In this document: positions 47,429 to 57,130 of the stretch, in pieces
Numbering within the stretch: the stretch's first letter is position 1
Layout of the letters: each line of letters opens with the position of its first letter
Assembly (NCBI RefSeq): GCF_900112935.1
Contig: NZ_FONM01000003.1
Location: 124,001-188,000, forward strand
Direction: 5' to 3'
Length of the DNA: 64,000 bases
Source of the DNA: Trichococcus pasteurii
Lineage (GTDB): Bacteria > Bacillota > Bacilli > Lactobacillales > Aerococcaceae
Translations under genes and position numbers: made by a program
The notes under the pieces: generated by a model
Database searches by the model: none
Seen by the model: only the letters and a program-made list of their open reading frames with translations
What the model was told of the DNA's origin: nothing

Positions 47429-48523
47429 ATGATGTTTTTAGCTTGGAAAGAAATTAAACATTCAAAAACAAGGTTTTCATTGATAATTGGAGTAATGGTG
47501 CTGGTATCGTATTTGGTGTTCTTCTTGGTGGGCCTTGCCTATGGGTTGGCACAGGATAATCGGACCAGCATTGATAAATGGGATGCGGACGGCATTATTC
47601 TGACGGACGAGTCGAATACGAACATAAATATGTCCATGATGCCAAAAGGAGCCATCGATGAGGTGGTTGCAGACGAAGCGGCCGTAATCGGAATAGCTCC
47701 TAATGTCATCAGAAAAAAAGGGACGTCAGGCGATGATGCAAAAATCAACACAACTTTTTTCGGTATCGAATCGGATCAATTCCTGATGCCTGAAGTGATC
47801 GAAGGAAGAGCTTTCCAAAATGATGATGAAGTCATTGCAGACATCAGTCTGAAGGAAGAGGAGGGCATAGTCATAGGGGATGTTCTTCAATTGGCAGGAT
47901 CGGACAAGGAAGTGGAAGTAGTCGGGTTCACTGAAGATGCTAAGTTCAGTGTTGCGCCGGTTTTATACACGACTGTATCCTCCTATCAGGATGTGCGTTT
48001 TGAACAGATTGATGAGTCCGAGGAAGGGCGCATCAGTGCAATTGTAGTGCGGGGAATCGATGATACGATTGCAGGTGTGGGCTCTGGAAATGAAGACCTG
48101 AAAGTATATCCGATTGCGGATTACATCAATGAAATTCCGGGATACACTGCTCAGGTGTTGACATTCGGTTTGATGATCGGATTTTTGGTCGTCATTGCGG
48201 CAGTAGTGATCGGTATTTTCATCTATGTGCTTACCCTGCAGAAAACGAGTATGTTTGGGGTCATGAAGGCGCAAGGGATTTCAAGCGGTTATATCGCAAA
48301 ATCAGTCGTCATCCAAACGTTCCTGTTGGCGGCAATCGGAGTCGGCATCGGGTTGATATTGACCGGAGCGACAGCGATAGTCTTGCCAGCTGCTGTTCCG
48401 TATCGCACCAACTTATATTTTCTGAGTGGCATAGCAGCGTTGTTGGTCATCATGGCCATGATCGGTGGAGTATTTTCCGTTAGGGCGGTTGTTAAAATAG
48501 ACCCATTGAAGGCAATCGGATAG
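47429..48523 (+). CDS. ABC transporter permease, FtsX-like (HrtB-type)
   Basis: 364 aa. One N-terminal helix (about 16-38), a large extracytoplasmic domain of about 200 residues, then three helices (about 245-270, 290-315, 335-355): the MacB/FtsX four-helix topology. Layout and partner resemble HrtB of the heme-exporting HrtBA pair; substrate is inferred from family resemblance only. AAAGGAGTTGAA precedes the start (two adjacent ATG codons). Operon with the MarR regulator and the ATPase. Confidence 0.87.
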   Translation: MMFLAWKEIKHSKTRFSLIIGVMVLVSYLVFFLVGLAYGLAQDNRTSIDKWDADGIILTDESNTNINMSMMPKGAIDEVVADEAAVIGIAPNVIRKKGTSGDDAKINTTFFGIESDQFLMPEVIEGRAFQNDDEVIADISLKEEEGIVIGDVLQLAGSDKEVEVVGFTEDAKFSVAPVLYTTVSSYQDVRFEQIDESEEGRISAIVVRGIDDTIAGVGSGNEDLKVYPIADYINEIPGYTAQVLTFGLMIGFLVVIAAVVIGIFIYVLTLQKTSMFGVMKAQGISSGYIAKSVVIQTFLLAAIGVGIGLILTGATAIVLPAAVPYRTNLYFLSGIAALLVIMAMIGGVFSVRAVVKIDPLKAIG

Positions 48524-48535
48524 GAGAGATAGCAG

Positions 48536-49213
48536 ATGAAATTAATCGAAATGATAGATGTTTCCCGGTCGTTCGGGGAAGGCGAACTCAAGATAGACGC
48601 GCTTAAAAAGACGAATATAGCCATAGAGGCCGGTGAGTTTGTCGCCGTCATCGGTCCGAGCGGATCAGGAAAGAGCACGTTCTTGACCATCACAGGAGGG
48701 CTGCAGACACCTTCTTCCGGAAAAGTCCTGATTAACGGGAAGCCATTCAGTGAGGTAACCGAGAAAAAACGCGCTAAACTAAGATTTGAAGAGATCGGAT
48801 TTATTCTTCAAGCCTCAAATCTGGTCCCTTTTTTGACGGTCCAGGATCAGCTCCATTTGGCCAACAAAGTTGAACGGAGTAAAGTTGACAAACAAAAACG
48901 GGATGAATTATTGAAGGAATTGGGTATCTTCGAATTGAAGGATAAGTTTCCGAGTGACCTATCTGGAGGTCAAAGACAAAGGGTCGCCATAGCGAGAGCT
49001 CTATACCATGATCCGTCCGTTATCCTTGCGGATGAACCTACCGCCAGTCTGGACACGCAAAAGGCATTTGAAGTGGTGGAAATCCTTGCCCGAGAAACAA
49101 AATTAAAGAAAAAAGCGACCATCATGGTCACGCATGATGAGCGCCTGATAGCGTATTGCGATAAAGTCTTTGTAATGAAAGATGGTATCTTGTCTGAAAG
49201 AATCAGTGGCTGA
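48536..49213 (+). CDS. ABC transporter ATP-binding protein (HrtA/LolD-type)
   Basis: 225 aa. Walker A GPSGSGKST, signature LSGGQRQRVAIARAL, Walker B VILADEPTASLD, switch His in MVTHDE. Typical of ATPases that power FtsX-like permeases (HrtA, LolD, MacB). It pairs with the permease 12 bp upstream. Likely substrates are heme, peptide or lipid; undetermined. Confidence 0.9.
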   Translation: MKLIEMIDVSRSFGEGELKIDALKKTNIAIEAGEFVAVIGPSGSGKSTFLTITGGLQTPSSGKVLINGKPFSEVTEKKRAKLRFEEIGFILQASNLVPFLTVQDQLHLANKVERSKVDKQKRDELLKELGIFELKDKFPSDLSGGQRQRVAIARALYHDPSVILADEPTASLDTQKAFEVVEILARETKLKKKATIMVTHDERLIAYCDKVFVMKDGILSERISG

Positions 49214-49248
49214 AACAACATAGGATTACGGAAAAGGAGGAAGAAAAG

Positions 49249-49647
49249 ATGGACAGCATCAAGTTGTATTTTCTGACATTTTTTGTGTTCTTTTTAGTGG
49301 ATATTGTCTGGTTGGGAGTGTTATCCAAAAATATTTACAGCAAGTACTTGGGTCATCTCATGGCTCCGAATGTCAACTGGGCAGCGGCGCTGATCTTTTA
49401 TCTCTTGTTCATAGGCGGTCTCGTATTTTTTGTGATCCATCCGGCCCTTTTGAAAGAAAGTCTGCAGTATGCCATATTGGCTGGCGGTTTTTTCGGATTG
49501 GTCGCCTACGCGACGTATGACTTGACCAATCTGGCCACTTTGAAGGATTGGCCGATCACGATCACCCTGATCGATTTGGCCTGGGGAACTTTTCTGAATG
49601 CGGCAACTGCCGGCATCACGTATATTGCGGCACAAAGATTTCTCTAA
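49249..49647 (+). CDS. DUF2177 family membrane protein
   Basis: 132 aa with four hydrophobic helices. FLVDIVWLGVLSKNIYSKYLG and VAYATYDLTNLATLKDWP are DUF2177 hallmarks. Function unknown. AAAAGGAGGAAGAAAAG precedes the ATG. It lies 35 bp after the ABC ATPase and 39 bp before the DAK2-DegV fusion without terminators, so all may share a transcript. Confidence 0.88.
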   Translation: MDSIKLYFLTFFVFFLVDIVWLGVLSKNIYSKYLGHLMAPNVNWAAALIFYLLFIGGLVFFVIHPALLKESLQYAILAGGFFGLVAYATYDLTNLATLKDWPITITLIDLAWGTFLNAATAGITYIAAQRFL

Positions 49648-49686
49648 AAAACGAAAAAAGGCTAAGAAGCAGATGGAGGCAGAACA

Positions 49687-51477
49687 ATGGATATTTCAAC
49701 ATTGGATAGCGAAAGGCTTTACAATTCTTTTGTGTCGGGTGCACAGGAGGTCATAAAGAACAAAAACAGCCTGAATGAAATCAATGTATTTCCGGTCGCT
49801 GACGGGGATACCGGCAGCAACCTCTCTTCAACGATGCATGCGATCATTTTGGAGGCGAAAATCTCCGGATCCGTCAAGGAAACGATGAACAGCATAGCCG
49901 ATGCTGCTTTGACGGGTGCAAGGGGGAATTCCGGCATCATCATCGCCCAATACATCAACGGGATTTTTCTCAGTCTGATGGATGACGAGACAATCACCAT
50001 CCCTTCGTTTGCGGAAACGGTCAAAAATGCTGTTCCTTATGCCTATCAGGCCATTTCCAATCCGGTGGAAGGGACAATCATCACAGTCATCCGGGAATGG
50101 GCGGATGCGGTATACAGCCATAAAGATCTTTCGGCTTCCTTCACCGAATTGTTTTCAAAATCGCTGATCACGGCCAACAAATCTTTGGAAGCGACAACTT
50201 CCCGTTTGAAAGTGCTCCAGGATTCCAAAGTCGTTGATTCCGGCGCGAAGGGGTTTGTCTACTTTCTGCAAGGATTTGCGGCTTTTTTGCGCACCGGAAA
50301 GTTGGACTTGGAGGTCAGCGGAGAATCGGAAGATCTTTCTTTTAATGAAGAATTGATCCACAGCCAAGGGGAGATACGCCACCGCTACTGTACCGAAGCG
50401 CTGTTGTCAGCGGATGCTATCGATCTGGAAGCATTGAAAGCTGAACTGGCACTTTACGGGGATTCGTTGATTGTGGCAGGCAACAACCGCAAAGCCAGAA
50501 TCCATATCCATGCCAATGCGCCGGAGCAGATATTCCAGGTTTTGCGCAAAAAGGGCATCATTCTGCAGCAGAAGGCGGATGACATGATCAGGCAGAATGA
50601 ATCAGCTTTTGACCGGAAATACGACATCGCACTGATTACGGACTCGATAGCGGACGTCCCGCAGGCAATTCTCGATTGCTATCAAGTGCATATGTTGCCG
50701 CTCAATCTGAATTTTGACAACACCTCTTATCTCGATAAGGTGACGATGACGCCTGAACTTTTCTATCCGTTGTTGGAAGAGGCCGTCGAATATCCGAAAA
50801 GTTCGCAACCGAATCCGATCGTTGTCGAAAAATATCTGGAAACGGTACTCTCGCATTACGATAAAGTCATCATTGTGACTGTCGCGAAAGAGCAGAGCGG
50901 AACCAACAGTGTGTTCCGGAATGCTGTCTCCAAAAAGCTGCGTGAAGGCAAAAAGATCGCTGTGATCGATTCAAAGCGGAATTCCGGGGCGGAAGGGTTG
51001 CTTGTCATGAAAGCGGCAGAAATGATTGCGGCAGCAGCACCTTTCGATGAAATCGTCGCAACGATTGAACGGTTGAGGGACCGGACAAATATCTTCGTCA
51101 GTGTCAACAATTTGAAATACATGGTGCGGTCCGGACGTTTAAGCAAAGTATCGGGTCTGGCCGCGATGTCGATCAATCTGAAGCCGGTCGTTTCCATTGA
51201 TGCGGAAGGCAAAGGTTCGATAGCCGAGAAAGCGTTCAGCGAAAAAGGGAATGAAAAAAAACTGTTCAGATTGCTGGAAAAAATAAATACCCAAGAGAAG
51301 CTTTCGAGGTATGCGATTGTGCATGCCAATAATCCCGAAAAAGCTGAAGCATACCGCAAGCGCAGCGTCACATTGCTGGGAAAGGAACCTGAATATATCA
51401 TGAACATTTCTACAATCGTCGGAATGAGTGCCGGAGTCGGCACTGTGGCGATTTCGTATATGTGTGAGGAGGAATGA
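49687..51477 (+). CDS. FakA-FakB fusion (DAK2 kinase plus DegV fatty acid-binding domain)
   Basis: 596 aa. Residues about 1-205 form a DAK2 kinase (VADGDTGSN, GARGNSGIIIAQ); about 225-300 match the FakA middle domain, keeping the Cys of YCTE and His-x-His of IHIHA; from about 310 a full DegV/FakB domain follows (ITDSIADVP, VTVAKEQSGTNS, NLKYMVRSGRLSK). The FakA C-terminal domain is missing and is replaced by DegV. It probably binds and phosphorylates a fatty acid in one polypeptide. A separate canonical FakA is encoded at 1-1595. TGGAGGCAGAACA precedes the ATG. Confidence 0.9.
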   Translation: MDISTLDSERLYNSFVSGAQEVIKNKNSLNEINVFPVADGDTGSNLSSTMHAIILEAKISGSVKETMNSIADAALTGARGNSGIIIAQYINGIFLSLMDDETITIPSFAETVKNAVPYAYQAISNPVEGTIITVIREWADAVYSHKDLSASFTELFSKSLITANKSLEATTSRLKVLQDSKVVDSGAKGFVYFLQGFAAFLRTGKLDLEVSGESEDLSFNEELIHSQGEIRHRYCTEALLSADAIDLEALKAELALYGDSLIVAGNNRKARIHIHANAPEQIFQVLRKKGIILQQKADDMIRQNESAFDRKYDIALITDSIADVPQAILDCYQVHMLPLNLNFDNTSYLDKVTMTPELFYPLLEEAVEYPKSSQPNPIVVEKYLETVLSHYDKVIIVTVAKEQSGTNSVFRNAVSKKLREGKKIAVIDSKRNSGAEGLLVMKAAEMIAAAAPFDEIVATIERLRDRTNIFVSVNNLKYMVRSGRLSKVSGLAAMSINLKPVVSIDAEGKGSIAEKAFSEKGNEKKLFRLLEKINTQEKLSRYAIVHANNPEKAEAYRKRSVTLLGKEPEYIMNISTIVGMSAGVGTVAISYMCEEE

Positions 51478-51535
51478 TCAGATGAATGCTTTTCTTGTTA
51501 AGCGCTCTGGCGATTGTGTTGTTAACGAAAAAATG

Positions 51536-51573
51536 AGGAAAGCGGCTGGGGCAAATCGCCAGCCGCTTTCCTT
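51536..51573. terminator. Bidirectional terminator between the fusion gene and yfhO
   Basis: AGGAAAGCGGCTGG pairs with CCAGCCGCTTTCCT around a 10-nt loop; it overlaps the last bases of the minus-strand gene. Confidence 0.85.
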
Positions 51574-54226
51574 ATTTATTTTTACGATATTTTTTTAATA
51601 GTAAGGCACCAACGATTGACGCGCCCGTCAGTGACAATCCGGTCATCAGATAAGGGGTGCGGTATGTCAACTCAACGGTATGTTTGCCTGCGCTGATCGG
51701 AACCGCCAGCAAGCCTTTCAGAGTGGTTTCCGTTTCAGCAGCCTCCCCATCGATCGTCACTGCCCAGCCTTCGCTGTAGGGGATTGTCGTCAGCAATACT
51801 TCATCTTCATCCGCAATCGTGACCGAACCTGTGATGTGGGTCTGGCTGAAAGAAGTGATCGTCATGCCTTCCTCTTGCCGCCCGGAAATGGTCTCCTCGA
51901 ACAAAGCTTTGTTCAGTTCGTAAAGTTTCAGATCCTGCACACGTATCGAGTCCTCAAGCAGCTCGATCGTGAAGGTGATGTTTTCACCTTGCTGGTTGCT
52001 TGCAATGTTGATGACCTGGTCATTGCGGTAGGTCGTATAATAATCCAGCTTCACATTATTCACATAAAGGGTTGCGTTGTCATCGTCGATGCCGGCATCC
52101 AGGATCAGATAATAGGGATTTTCGCTAGTAGGAGTGAACTGGAATTCAATCCTTGAGATTGCGCCATCCACAGACCGGTAATAGGTTGTGTTCTGCGCAT
52201 CGTCGGCAGCGGATGTGACATTCTGGAAAACGTTGGAATCGAACGGGCGCAAGGAGAAATAAGGTTCGATGCTTTCCTGATTGTTGAAGGCATCCAAGAG
52301 CTGTTCCTGCATCAATATGGGCTGATCCTCGATCAACTCAAGGTCCAATACGCTTTCGGAAACCCCGAATGCCAATGACAACGCATATGGATTTTCAAAG
52401 GTGGTCGATCTATCCGTTTCTGAATAGATACTGTACTGGGTCAAATCCGGGCGTGTGGAGTTGCGGTTCAAACGGTATATGCCGTCATTGAGGTCATAAA
52501 ATGTTTCCGGCAACTTCTTGTCCTGAATGAAATACTTCACGCCGAAGAGCGCATCCGTGAATAAGGTCCCGGTTGAGTACACGATAAAGCCGTTCCCGTC
52601 AGGAAAGCCCAGTGAGCCGAACAAGGCGGGAATCTCCTTTTCAAATGTGGAACTGAAATGATTGATCCCTGCATAATTGGCTTGGAAACTGTCGTTTTTG
52701 GAGCGCTGGAACGTTTTTTCGATCCGGTAGAATGTATCCTCGGATGTCCGCACATCAGCAAGCATCGTATTCAGATTCGTCTGATAGTCGGCGAATTCAT
52801 CCTGCTTGACGTAGCCCAAACGAAACAGGTCGATGGCTGCATTTGCCGTCATCTCTGCGGTGACCACGAAAAGCAAAGCGTAGGTCAGCCATTTTCTGGG
52901 CTGATCCCTGAGCATCAGCAACACCAGTACAAGGACAGAAATGACTGCAGTTATCAATACTTGGACAGGCTCCAGAAATTCAAAATCTTTTTTCAGGACA
53001 TAGATGGCAGTGGCCGCATTCGCGATCAAAAGGCAGCAGGCCAGCGAAAACGGAAAAGGGCGATAGGAGCGCAATGCCCGAAAACCGTTCAACAGGAAAA
53101 AGAAACAAACGGTGAACGAAAAACGGTAAGGGTACCAGATCGGATATTGTCCGGCATGCCAAATTTTATTCAGAAACTGGACATTCATCGCCAGGAAAAA
53201 GAGGGCGGTCAGCGCAAACGAGGTAAACCGTTCTTTTATGGAAAAGGCGGGATGAAAAAAATAATAGATGTATGCAGTCAGAGCGACAGTGCCGATGAAG
53301 AGATTGGGATGTCCGCTGGGCATCTGGTCGAAATTGAATGCCCCGATATAGAACTTCGAAACGACCTCGAAGGGATCATAGGCGAAACTCCAATCGATCA
53401 GGTTGTTGGCATAGCTTGCCTTGCTTCCCAAGAGAGAAAAAAAAGTGGGCAGCAGCAGCACTGCGGCAAAGCCAGCTCCCAGCAAGGAATAGCCGATGAA
53501 TCGGGCTGATTGGGCGAAGAAGTGCTTCAGGTGCGCCTTCAGATCATTCAGGCCGGCAATTTCTTGTCTGGAAAATGCGAACAGGTAATAGAAAACCAGG
53601 AAAATACAGATCATGAACCCGATATAATAATTTGAAATCAGCATCACTCCGAGAAAGAAGCTGTAGTACAGACCGCTTTCATCCGAAAGCATTTTTTCCA
53701 ATCCCAAAATGATCAGAGGCAGGAAAACGAGTCCGTCCAGCCACATCACATTCAATTGATTGACGATGACATAACCCATCAAAGCATAGCTCAAGGCGAA
53801 GGACGGAACCAACAAGCCTTTGCCTGCGAAACGGGAAACCAACAAATGGGCAAAGGTCAATCCTGACGCGGAAACCTTCAGAAGGATCAAGATAGTCACC
53901 GCTAAGGGCAATTGGGACTGCGGGAAAAACAGAAAAATCAGATTGAAAGGACTCATCAGATAATAGGCCCATAACCCCAACATCTCTCCGCCGAATGACT
54001 TTGTGAACGAAAAGAAAATGGCGGAAGGGTCGGACAATAAGGTCGTCCGGTAATAACTGAAAAAATCCACATATTGTTGGCCGAGATCCACAGTCAGCAG
54101 CGTGCTGTTGCCGAAAGGGTAAACGCCCATGGTGGCATAAATGACCATCATTACAAATAAAGGCAGTAAAAATGAAAGGGAAAGCATATTTTTGTGCGGT
54201 GATAGGGTTGTGAAACGCTTCAGCAT
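51572..54226 (-). CDS. YfhO family integral membrane protein
   Basis: 884 aa. About 12-13 hydrophobic helices fill residues 1-440, with early motifs STLLTVDLGQQYVDF and SFGGEMLGLWAYYL, followed by a large soluble domain and a C-terminal helix. YfhO proteins resemble GT-C glycosyltransferases and are tied to lipoteichoic acid glycosylation in Gram-positives. The ATG at 54226 is chosen since AAAGGAGG is 10 nt away; the ATG at 54235 nearly touches that site. Confidence 0.9.
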   Translation of the reverse strand: MLKRFTTLSPHKNMLSLSFLLPLFVMMVIYATMGVYPFGNSTLLTVDLGQQYVDFFSYYRTTLLSDPSAIFFSFTKSFGGEMLGLWAYYLMSPFNLIFLFFPQSQLPLAVTILILLKVSASGLTFAHLLVSRFAGKGLLVPSFALSYALMGYVIVNQLNVMWLDGLVFLPLIILGLEKMLSDESGLYYSFFLGVMLISNYYIGFMICIFLVFYYLFAFSRQEIAGLNDLKAHLKHFFAQSARFIGYSLLGAGFAAVLLLPTFFSLLGSKASYANNLIDWSFAYDPFEVVSKFYIGAFNFDQMPSGHPNLFIGTVALTAYIYYFFHPAFSIKERFTSFALTALFFLAMNVQFLNKIWHAGQYPIWYPYRFSFTVCFFFLLNGFRALRSYRPFPFSLACCLLIANAATAIYVLKKDFEFLEPVQVLITAVISVLVLVLLMLRDQPRKWLTYALLFVVTAEMTANAAIDLFRLGYVKQDEFADYQTNLNTMLADVRTSEDTFYRIEKTFQRSKNDSFQANYAGINHFSSTFEKEIPALFGSLGFPDGNGFIVYSTGTLFTDALFGVKYFIQDKKLPETFYDLNDGIYRLNRNSTRPDLTQYSIYSETDRSTTFENPYALSLAFGVSESVLDLELIEDQPILMQEQLLDAFNNQESIEPYFSLRPFDSNVFQNVTSAADDAQNTTYYRSVDGAISRIEFQFTPTSENPYYLILDAGIDDDNATLYVNNVKLDYYTTYRNDQVINIASNQQGENITFTIELLEDSIRVQDLKLYELNKALFEETISGRQEEGMTITSFSQTHITGSVTIADEDEVLLTTIPYSEGWAVTIDGEAAETETTLKGLLAVPISAGKHTVELTYRTPYLMTGLSLTGASIVGALLLKKYRKNK

Positions 54227-54337
54227 GCTGCACATTCCTCCTTTGGACCGAAAATTATATGGCGTTCCTGCAAAGTCAGTTGACCGTCAGGGAACGCTCG
54301 TGATGGTTGAAGCGAAAAATTCACAAGTGCTTCTGCT

Positions 54338-54366
54338 ATTTTAGCATATCCCATTGGTTTTATGAA
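54338..54366 (-). promoter_or_regulatory. Promoter of yfhO
   Basis: Minus strand TTCATA, 17 bp, TAAAAT, with TGC upstream (extended -10). Confidence 0.6.
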
Positions 54367-54425
54367 GAATGCGGGTATGTCTTGGGCTATCCTCCGAAGC
54401 TACATGTTAAAAATTTATTGCTTCG

Positions 54426-54454
54426 TTTGTAATGCATTCTTTTTTTGCTATAAT
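54426..54454 (+). promoter_or_regulatory. Promoter of the PBP2b gene
   Basis: TTTGTA, 17 bp, TATAAT with TGC upstream (extended -10). Confidence 0.7.
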
Positions 54455-54489
54455 AGGTTGTTGAACTATGGTTTTAGGAAGGTGTAAAA

Positions 54490-56538
54490 TTGGAAGATAA
54501 TACCCAAAGCAAAAGAAAAAGAAAATCGCATATCCCATTTCGATTGAACCTGCTCTTTTTCATCGTGTTCTCGCTTTTTTCCGCAGTGATATTCCGACTG
54601 GGATACCTGCAGATCGTTCGCGGAGATGAATTCGAAGCCATCGTGAAACGTACAGAAACGACACTTGTGACGGAATCGGTGCCGCGCGGTTTGATATATG
54701 ACAGAGACGGTAACATACTTGTAGGCAATGAGCCGCAGCATTCCATAACCTTCACTAGAGGAGCAAACACTACAGCCGAGGAGATGGCAAAAGTCGCCTC
54801 GTCATTGGCAGGTTTGATAGACGTCAGCATTGAAGAACTGACGGAGCGTGATCTGAAGGATTATTGGATGGCCGTAAACAACGAAGTTATGTTGGAACGT
54901 CTGTCGGATGATGAAAAGCTGTTGCCGGGTTCTGAACTATATGAAGTGGAGCTCGAAAAAATAACAGCGGAAGATATCGCCTATTCGGATGAAGAAAAAG
55001 AAATTGCCGCTATTTTTAAGCGGATGAACAGCGCGTATGCCTTGTCGACGACCAGCATAAAAAACAAGGATGTTTCGGATGAGGAACTGGCTCGGGTGAG
55101 CGAAAATCTGTCCGGTTTGTCCGGGGTGGATGTCGCGACTGATTGGGTCAGGATCTATCCCGAATCGGACTTGCTGAAGAGTATTTTGGGTGGCGTGACC
55201 AGCGAAAAAATCGGTTTGCCGAGTGACCAGGTCGCTACTTATTTGGCAAAAGGGTACGCCAGGAACGACCGCGTCGGTAACTCCTATTTGGAGCAAGAAT
55301 ACGAATCGGTGCTCTCAGGCACGAAATCACAATGGGAAACGATCACGGATCAATCAGGCGAGGTTGTGACGCGGGAGGAATCCTATGAGGGAAAAGCCGG
55401 GGATAACCTGGTCCTGACCATCGATATCGATTTTCAGAAGGAAATCGAACAGATCGCGACCGATTTCCTGAACAGCAACGTCGATCCCTACAATGACCGG
55501 ATATACATAGTGGCATCGGATCCGAATACAGGAGAAATCCTGGGCATGACCGGGAAGCAAATTTCGGCATCCAATGAAATTGTGGATGATGCATTGGGGG
55601 TCATCAATTCCAGTTACGGGATGGGTTCGGCTGTGAAGGGCGCGATGGTGCTGACCGGATACATGAGTGGAGTCATCAGCGCGGACAACAATGTCCTCGT
55701 CGATGAACCTTTGCAATTCCAAGGTTCAAATCTGAAGAAATCAGTTTTCAACCCGTCCGTCGGCAGTCAAGTGGCCATTAACGACATCGAGGCGTTAGCC
55801 CGCTCATCGAACGTTTACATGATCAAACTGGCGATGCTGATGGGGGGACAATCCAGCTATGAAGCGGGAGGTACCTTGAATATTTCCCCAGATCTGATCG
55901 ACGAACTGCGCAGCTATTTTGCCCAGTTCGGCTTGGGTGTGAAGACGGGAATCGACCTGCCGAACGAAGGCAGCGGACTGACCGGGTTCAACCAAGCGGC
56001 AGTTAACGTAGTCGACCAATCATTCGGACAGTACGATCTATACACGACCTTGCAGTTGTCGCAATACATCAATACCATTGCCAATGGCGGCACCCGATAC
56101 GCACCGCAGTTGGTTTCGGAAATCCGCAGCACGGATGCGAACGGATCGCTGGGAGCGTTGGAAACGACACTGGAGACAAAAGTGATGAATCAGGTCGACG
56201 TCGACACGGAAGCGATGGAACGAGTCCAACAAGGATTTTACCAAGTAACCCACAGCACGAACGGAACAGCGTATTCGACATTCGGAAAGGATTCGAACAA
56301 CGTTGCAGCCAAAACGGGTACGGCAGAGGCCTTCTATGACGGCAACAATGAGAATCTGAAGGGCGAAAGCGTCTTTAACTCCACATTTGTCGGGTATGCG
56401 CCATTCGATAATCCGGAAATCACCGTCACCGTTGTGGTCCCGTATCTAAGTACGGAAACGGGCCGGGCTACGCCGATAGCCAAGAAAGTCTTTGATGCGT
56501 ACTTCAACACAGGGGATTACAAAACAGCAGCCGAATAA
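54490..56538 (+). CDS. Class B penicillin-binding protein, PBP2b-like transpeptidase
   Basis: 682 aa. A short cytoplasmic tail, one helix (about 20-42), a pedestal domain starting PRGLIYDRDGNIL, and a transpeptidase domain with SAVK (catalytic Ser380), SSN (about 439) and KTGT (about 608). GSAVKGAM instead of GSTFK resembles streptococcal PBP2b, the monofunctional elongation transpeptidase. TTG start after AAGGTGTAAAA. It cross-links peptidoglycan at the outer membrane face. Monocistronic. Confidence 0.92.
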   Translation: MEDNTQSKRKRKSHIPFRLNLLFFIVFSLFSAVIFRLGYLQIVRGDEFEAIVKRTETTLVTESVPRGLIYDRDGNILVGNEPQHSITFTRGANTTAEEMAKVASSLAGLIDVSIEELTERDLKDYWMAVNNEVMLERLSDDEKLLPGSELYEVELEKITAEDIAYSDEEKEIAAIFKRMNSAYALSTTSIKNKDVSDEELARVSENLSGLSGVDVATDWVRIYPESDLLKSILGGVTSEKIGLPSDQVATYLAKGYARNDRVGNSYLEQEYESVLSGTKSQWETITDQSGEVVTREESYEGKAGDNLVLTIDIDFQKEIEQIATDFLNSNVDPYNDRIYIVASDPNTGEILGMTGKQISASNEIVDDALGVINSSYGMGSAVKGAMVLTGYMSGVISADNNVLVDEPLQFQGSNLKKSVFNPSVGSQVAINDIEALARSSNVYMIKLAMLMGGQSSYEAGGTLNISPDLIDELRSYFAQFGLGVKTGIDLPNEGSGLTGFNQAAVNVVDQSFGQYDLYTTLQLSQYINTIANGGTRYAPQLVSEIRSTDANGSLGALETTLETKVMNQVDVDTEAMERVQQGFYQVTHSTNGTAYSTFGKDSNNVAAKTGTAEAFYDGNNENLKGESVFNSTFVGYAPFDNPEITVTVVVPYLSTETGRATPIAKKVFDAYFNTGDYKTAAE

Positions 56539-56598
56539 ACAAAATGAAGGTGCCGGAACAAGGATTGCAACATCCTTGTTCCGGCACCTTCATTTTGT
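56539..56598. terminator. Bidirectional terminator, 26-bp perfect stem
   Basis: Arms starting ACAAAATGAAGG and ending CCTTCATTTTGT pair without mismatch around an 8-nt loop; serves the PBP2b gene and the convergent minus-strand operon. Confidence 0.95.
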
Positions 56599-56610
56599 TA
56601 GGCTGGATTA

Positions 56611-57117
56611 TTATTCCAGGGTGATGATGTCGGCGATGACTTCATAGCCCATGTCCGGGGTCAATTGGTATTCTCCGACATTGATCTTCGTGACAAGATT
56701 CCGGTCGGTCAGATATTGTTCAAAGACAGCCCGGTCTGTAATGAGTCCCGCACTGACAAGATTGTCTATGACGACGGACATCGGTTGTCCGGAAGTGATG
56801 ACAAATGTTACAGGTGCATTCGCAACCGGAGTGGTCGCACTGTCGGTGACGCTCGCTGCTTCAGTTGGGACACTGGAGGCTGCTGCAGCTCCATCGGCAG
56901 GCGTGCTGCTGGTTGCAGCTTCGTTAAGTTGTTTCTGCAATTCCAATTCAGCCAAAGTACTTTCATATTTCTCTTGATAATCCGTTGAATCGGCATTTGC
57001 TTCTCCGTTGAAGGTGCTGCCAGGGAGTGCTTCCGGATAGAAGAGCTGGAAGCCGGCCAAGAGCACGGCAGACAACAAAAAACCGATGGATATAAAACGA
57101 AGCTTTTGTTTGTTCAC
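56611..57117 (-). CDS. Membrane-anchored protein with a solitary MltG/LysM-like domain
   Basis: 168 aa. One N-terminal helix (residues about 8-25), an Ala/Ser/Thr/Pro-rich linker (66-103), and a C-terminal domain (VTFVITSGQPMSVVIDNLVS...GEYQLTPDMG) like the LysM-like subdomain that precedes the catalytic domain in the lytic transglycosylase MltG. The catalytic domain is absent. It may bind peptidoglycan or modulate MltG; inference. GTG start after GAGGAGAAAATAAA. Second gene of a minus-strand operon. Confidence 0.82.
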   Translation of the reverse strand: MNKQKLRFISIGFLLSAVLLAGFQLFYPEALPGSTFNGEANADSTDYQEKYESTLAELELQKQLNEAATSSTPADGAAAASSVPTEAASVTDSATTPVANAPVTFVITSGQPMSVVIDNLVSAGLITDRAVFEQYLTDRNLVTKINVGEYQLTPDMGYEVIADIITLE

Positions 57118-57130
57118 TTTATTTTCTCCT

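Noticed and set aside
52658-53509. 283-aa plus-strand open frame opposite yfhO
   Set aside because: It is antisense to a clear multi-helix membrane protein, has atypical charged and Cys-rich composition and no ribosome binding site; a shadow frame.
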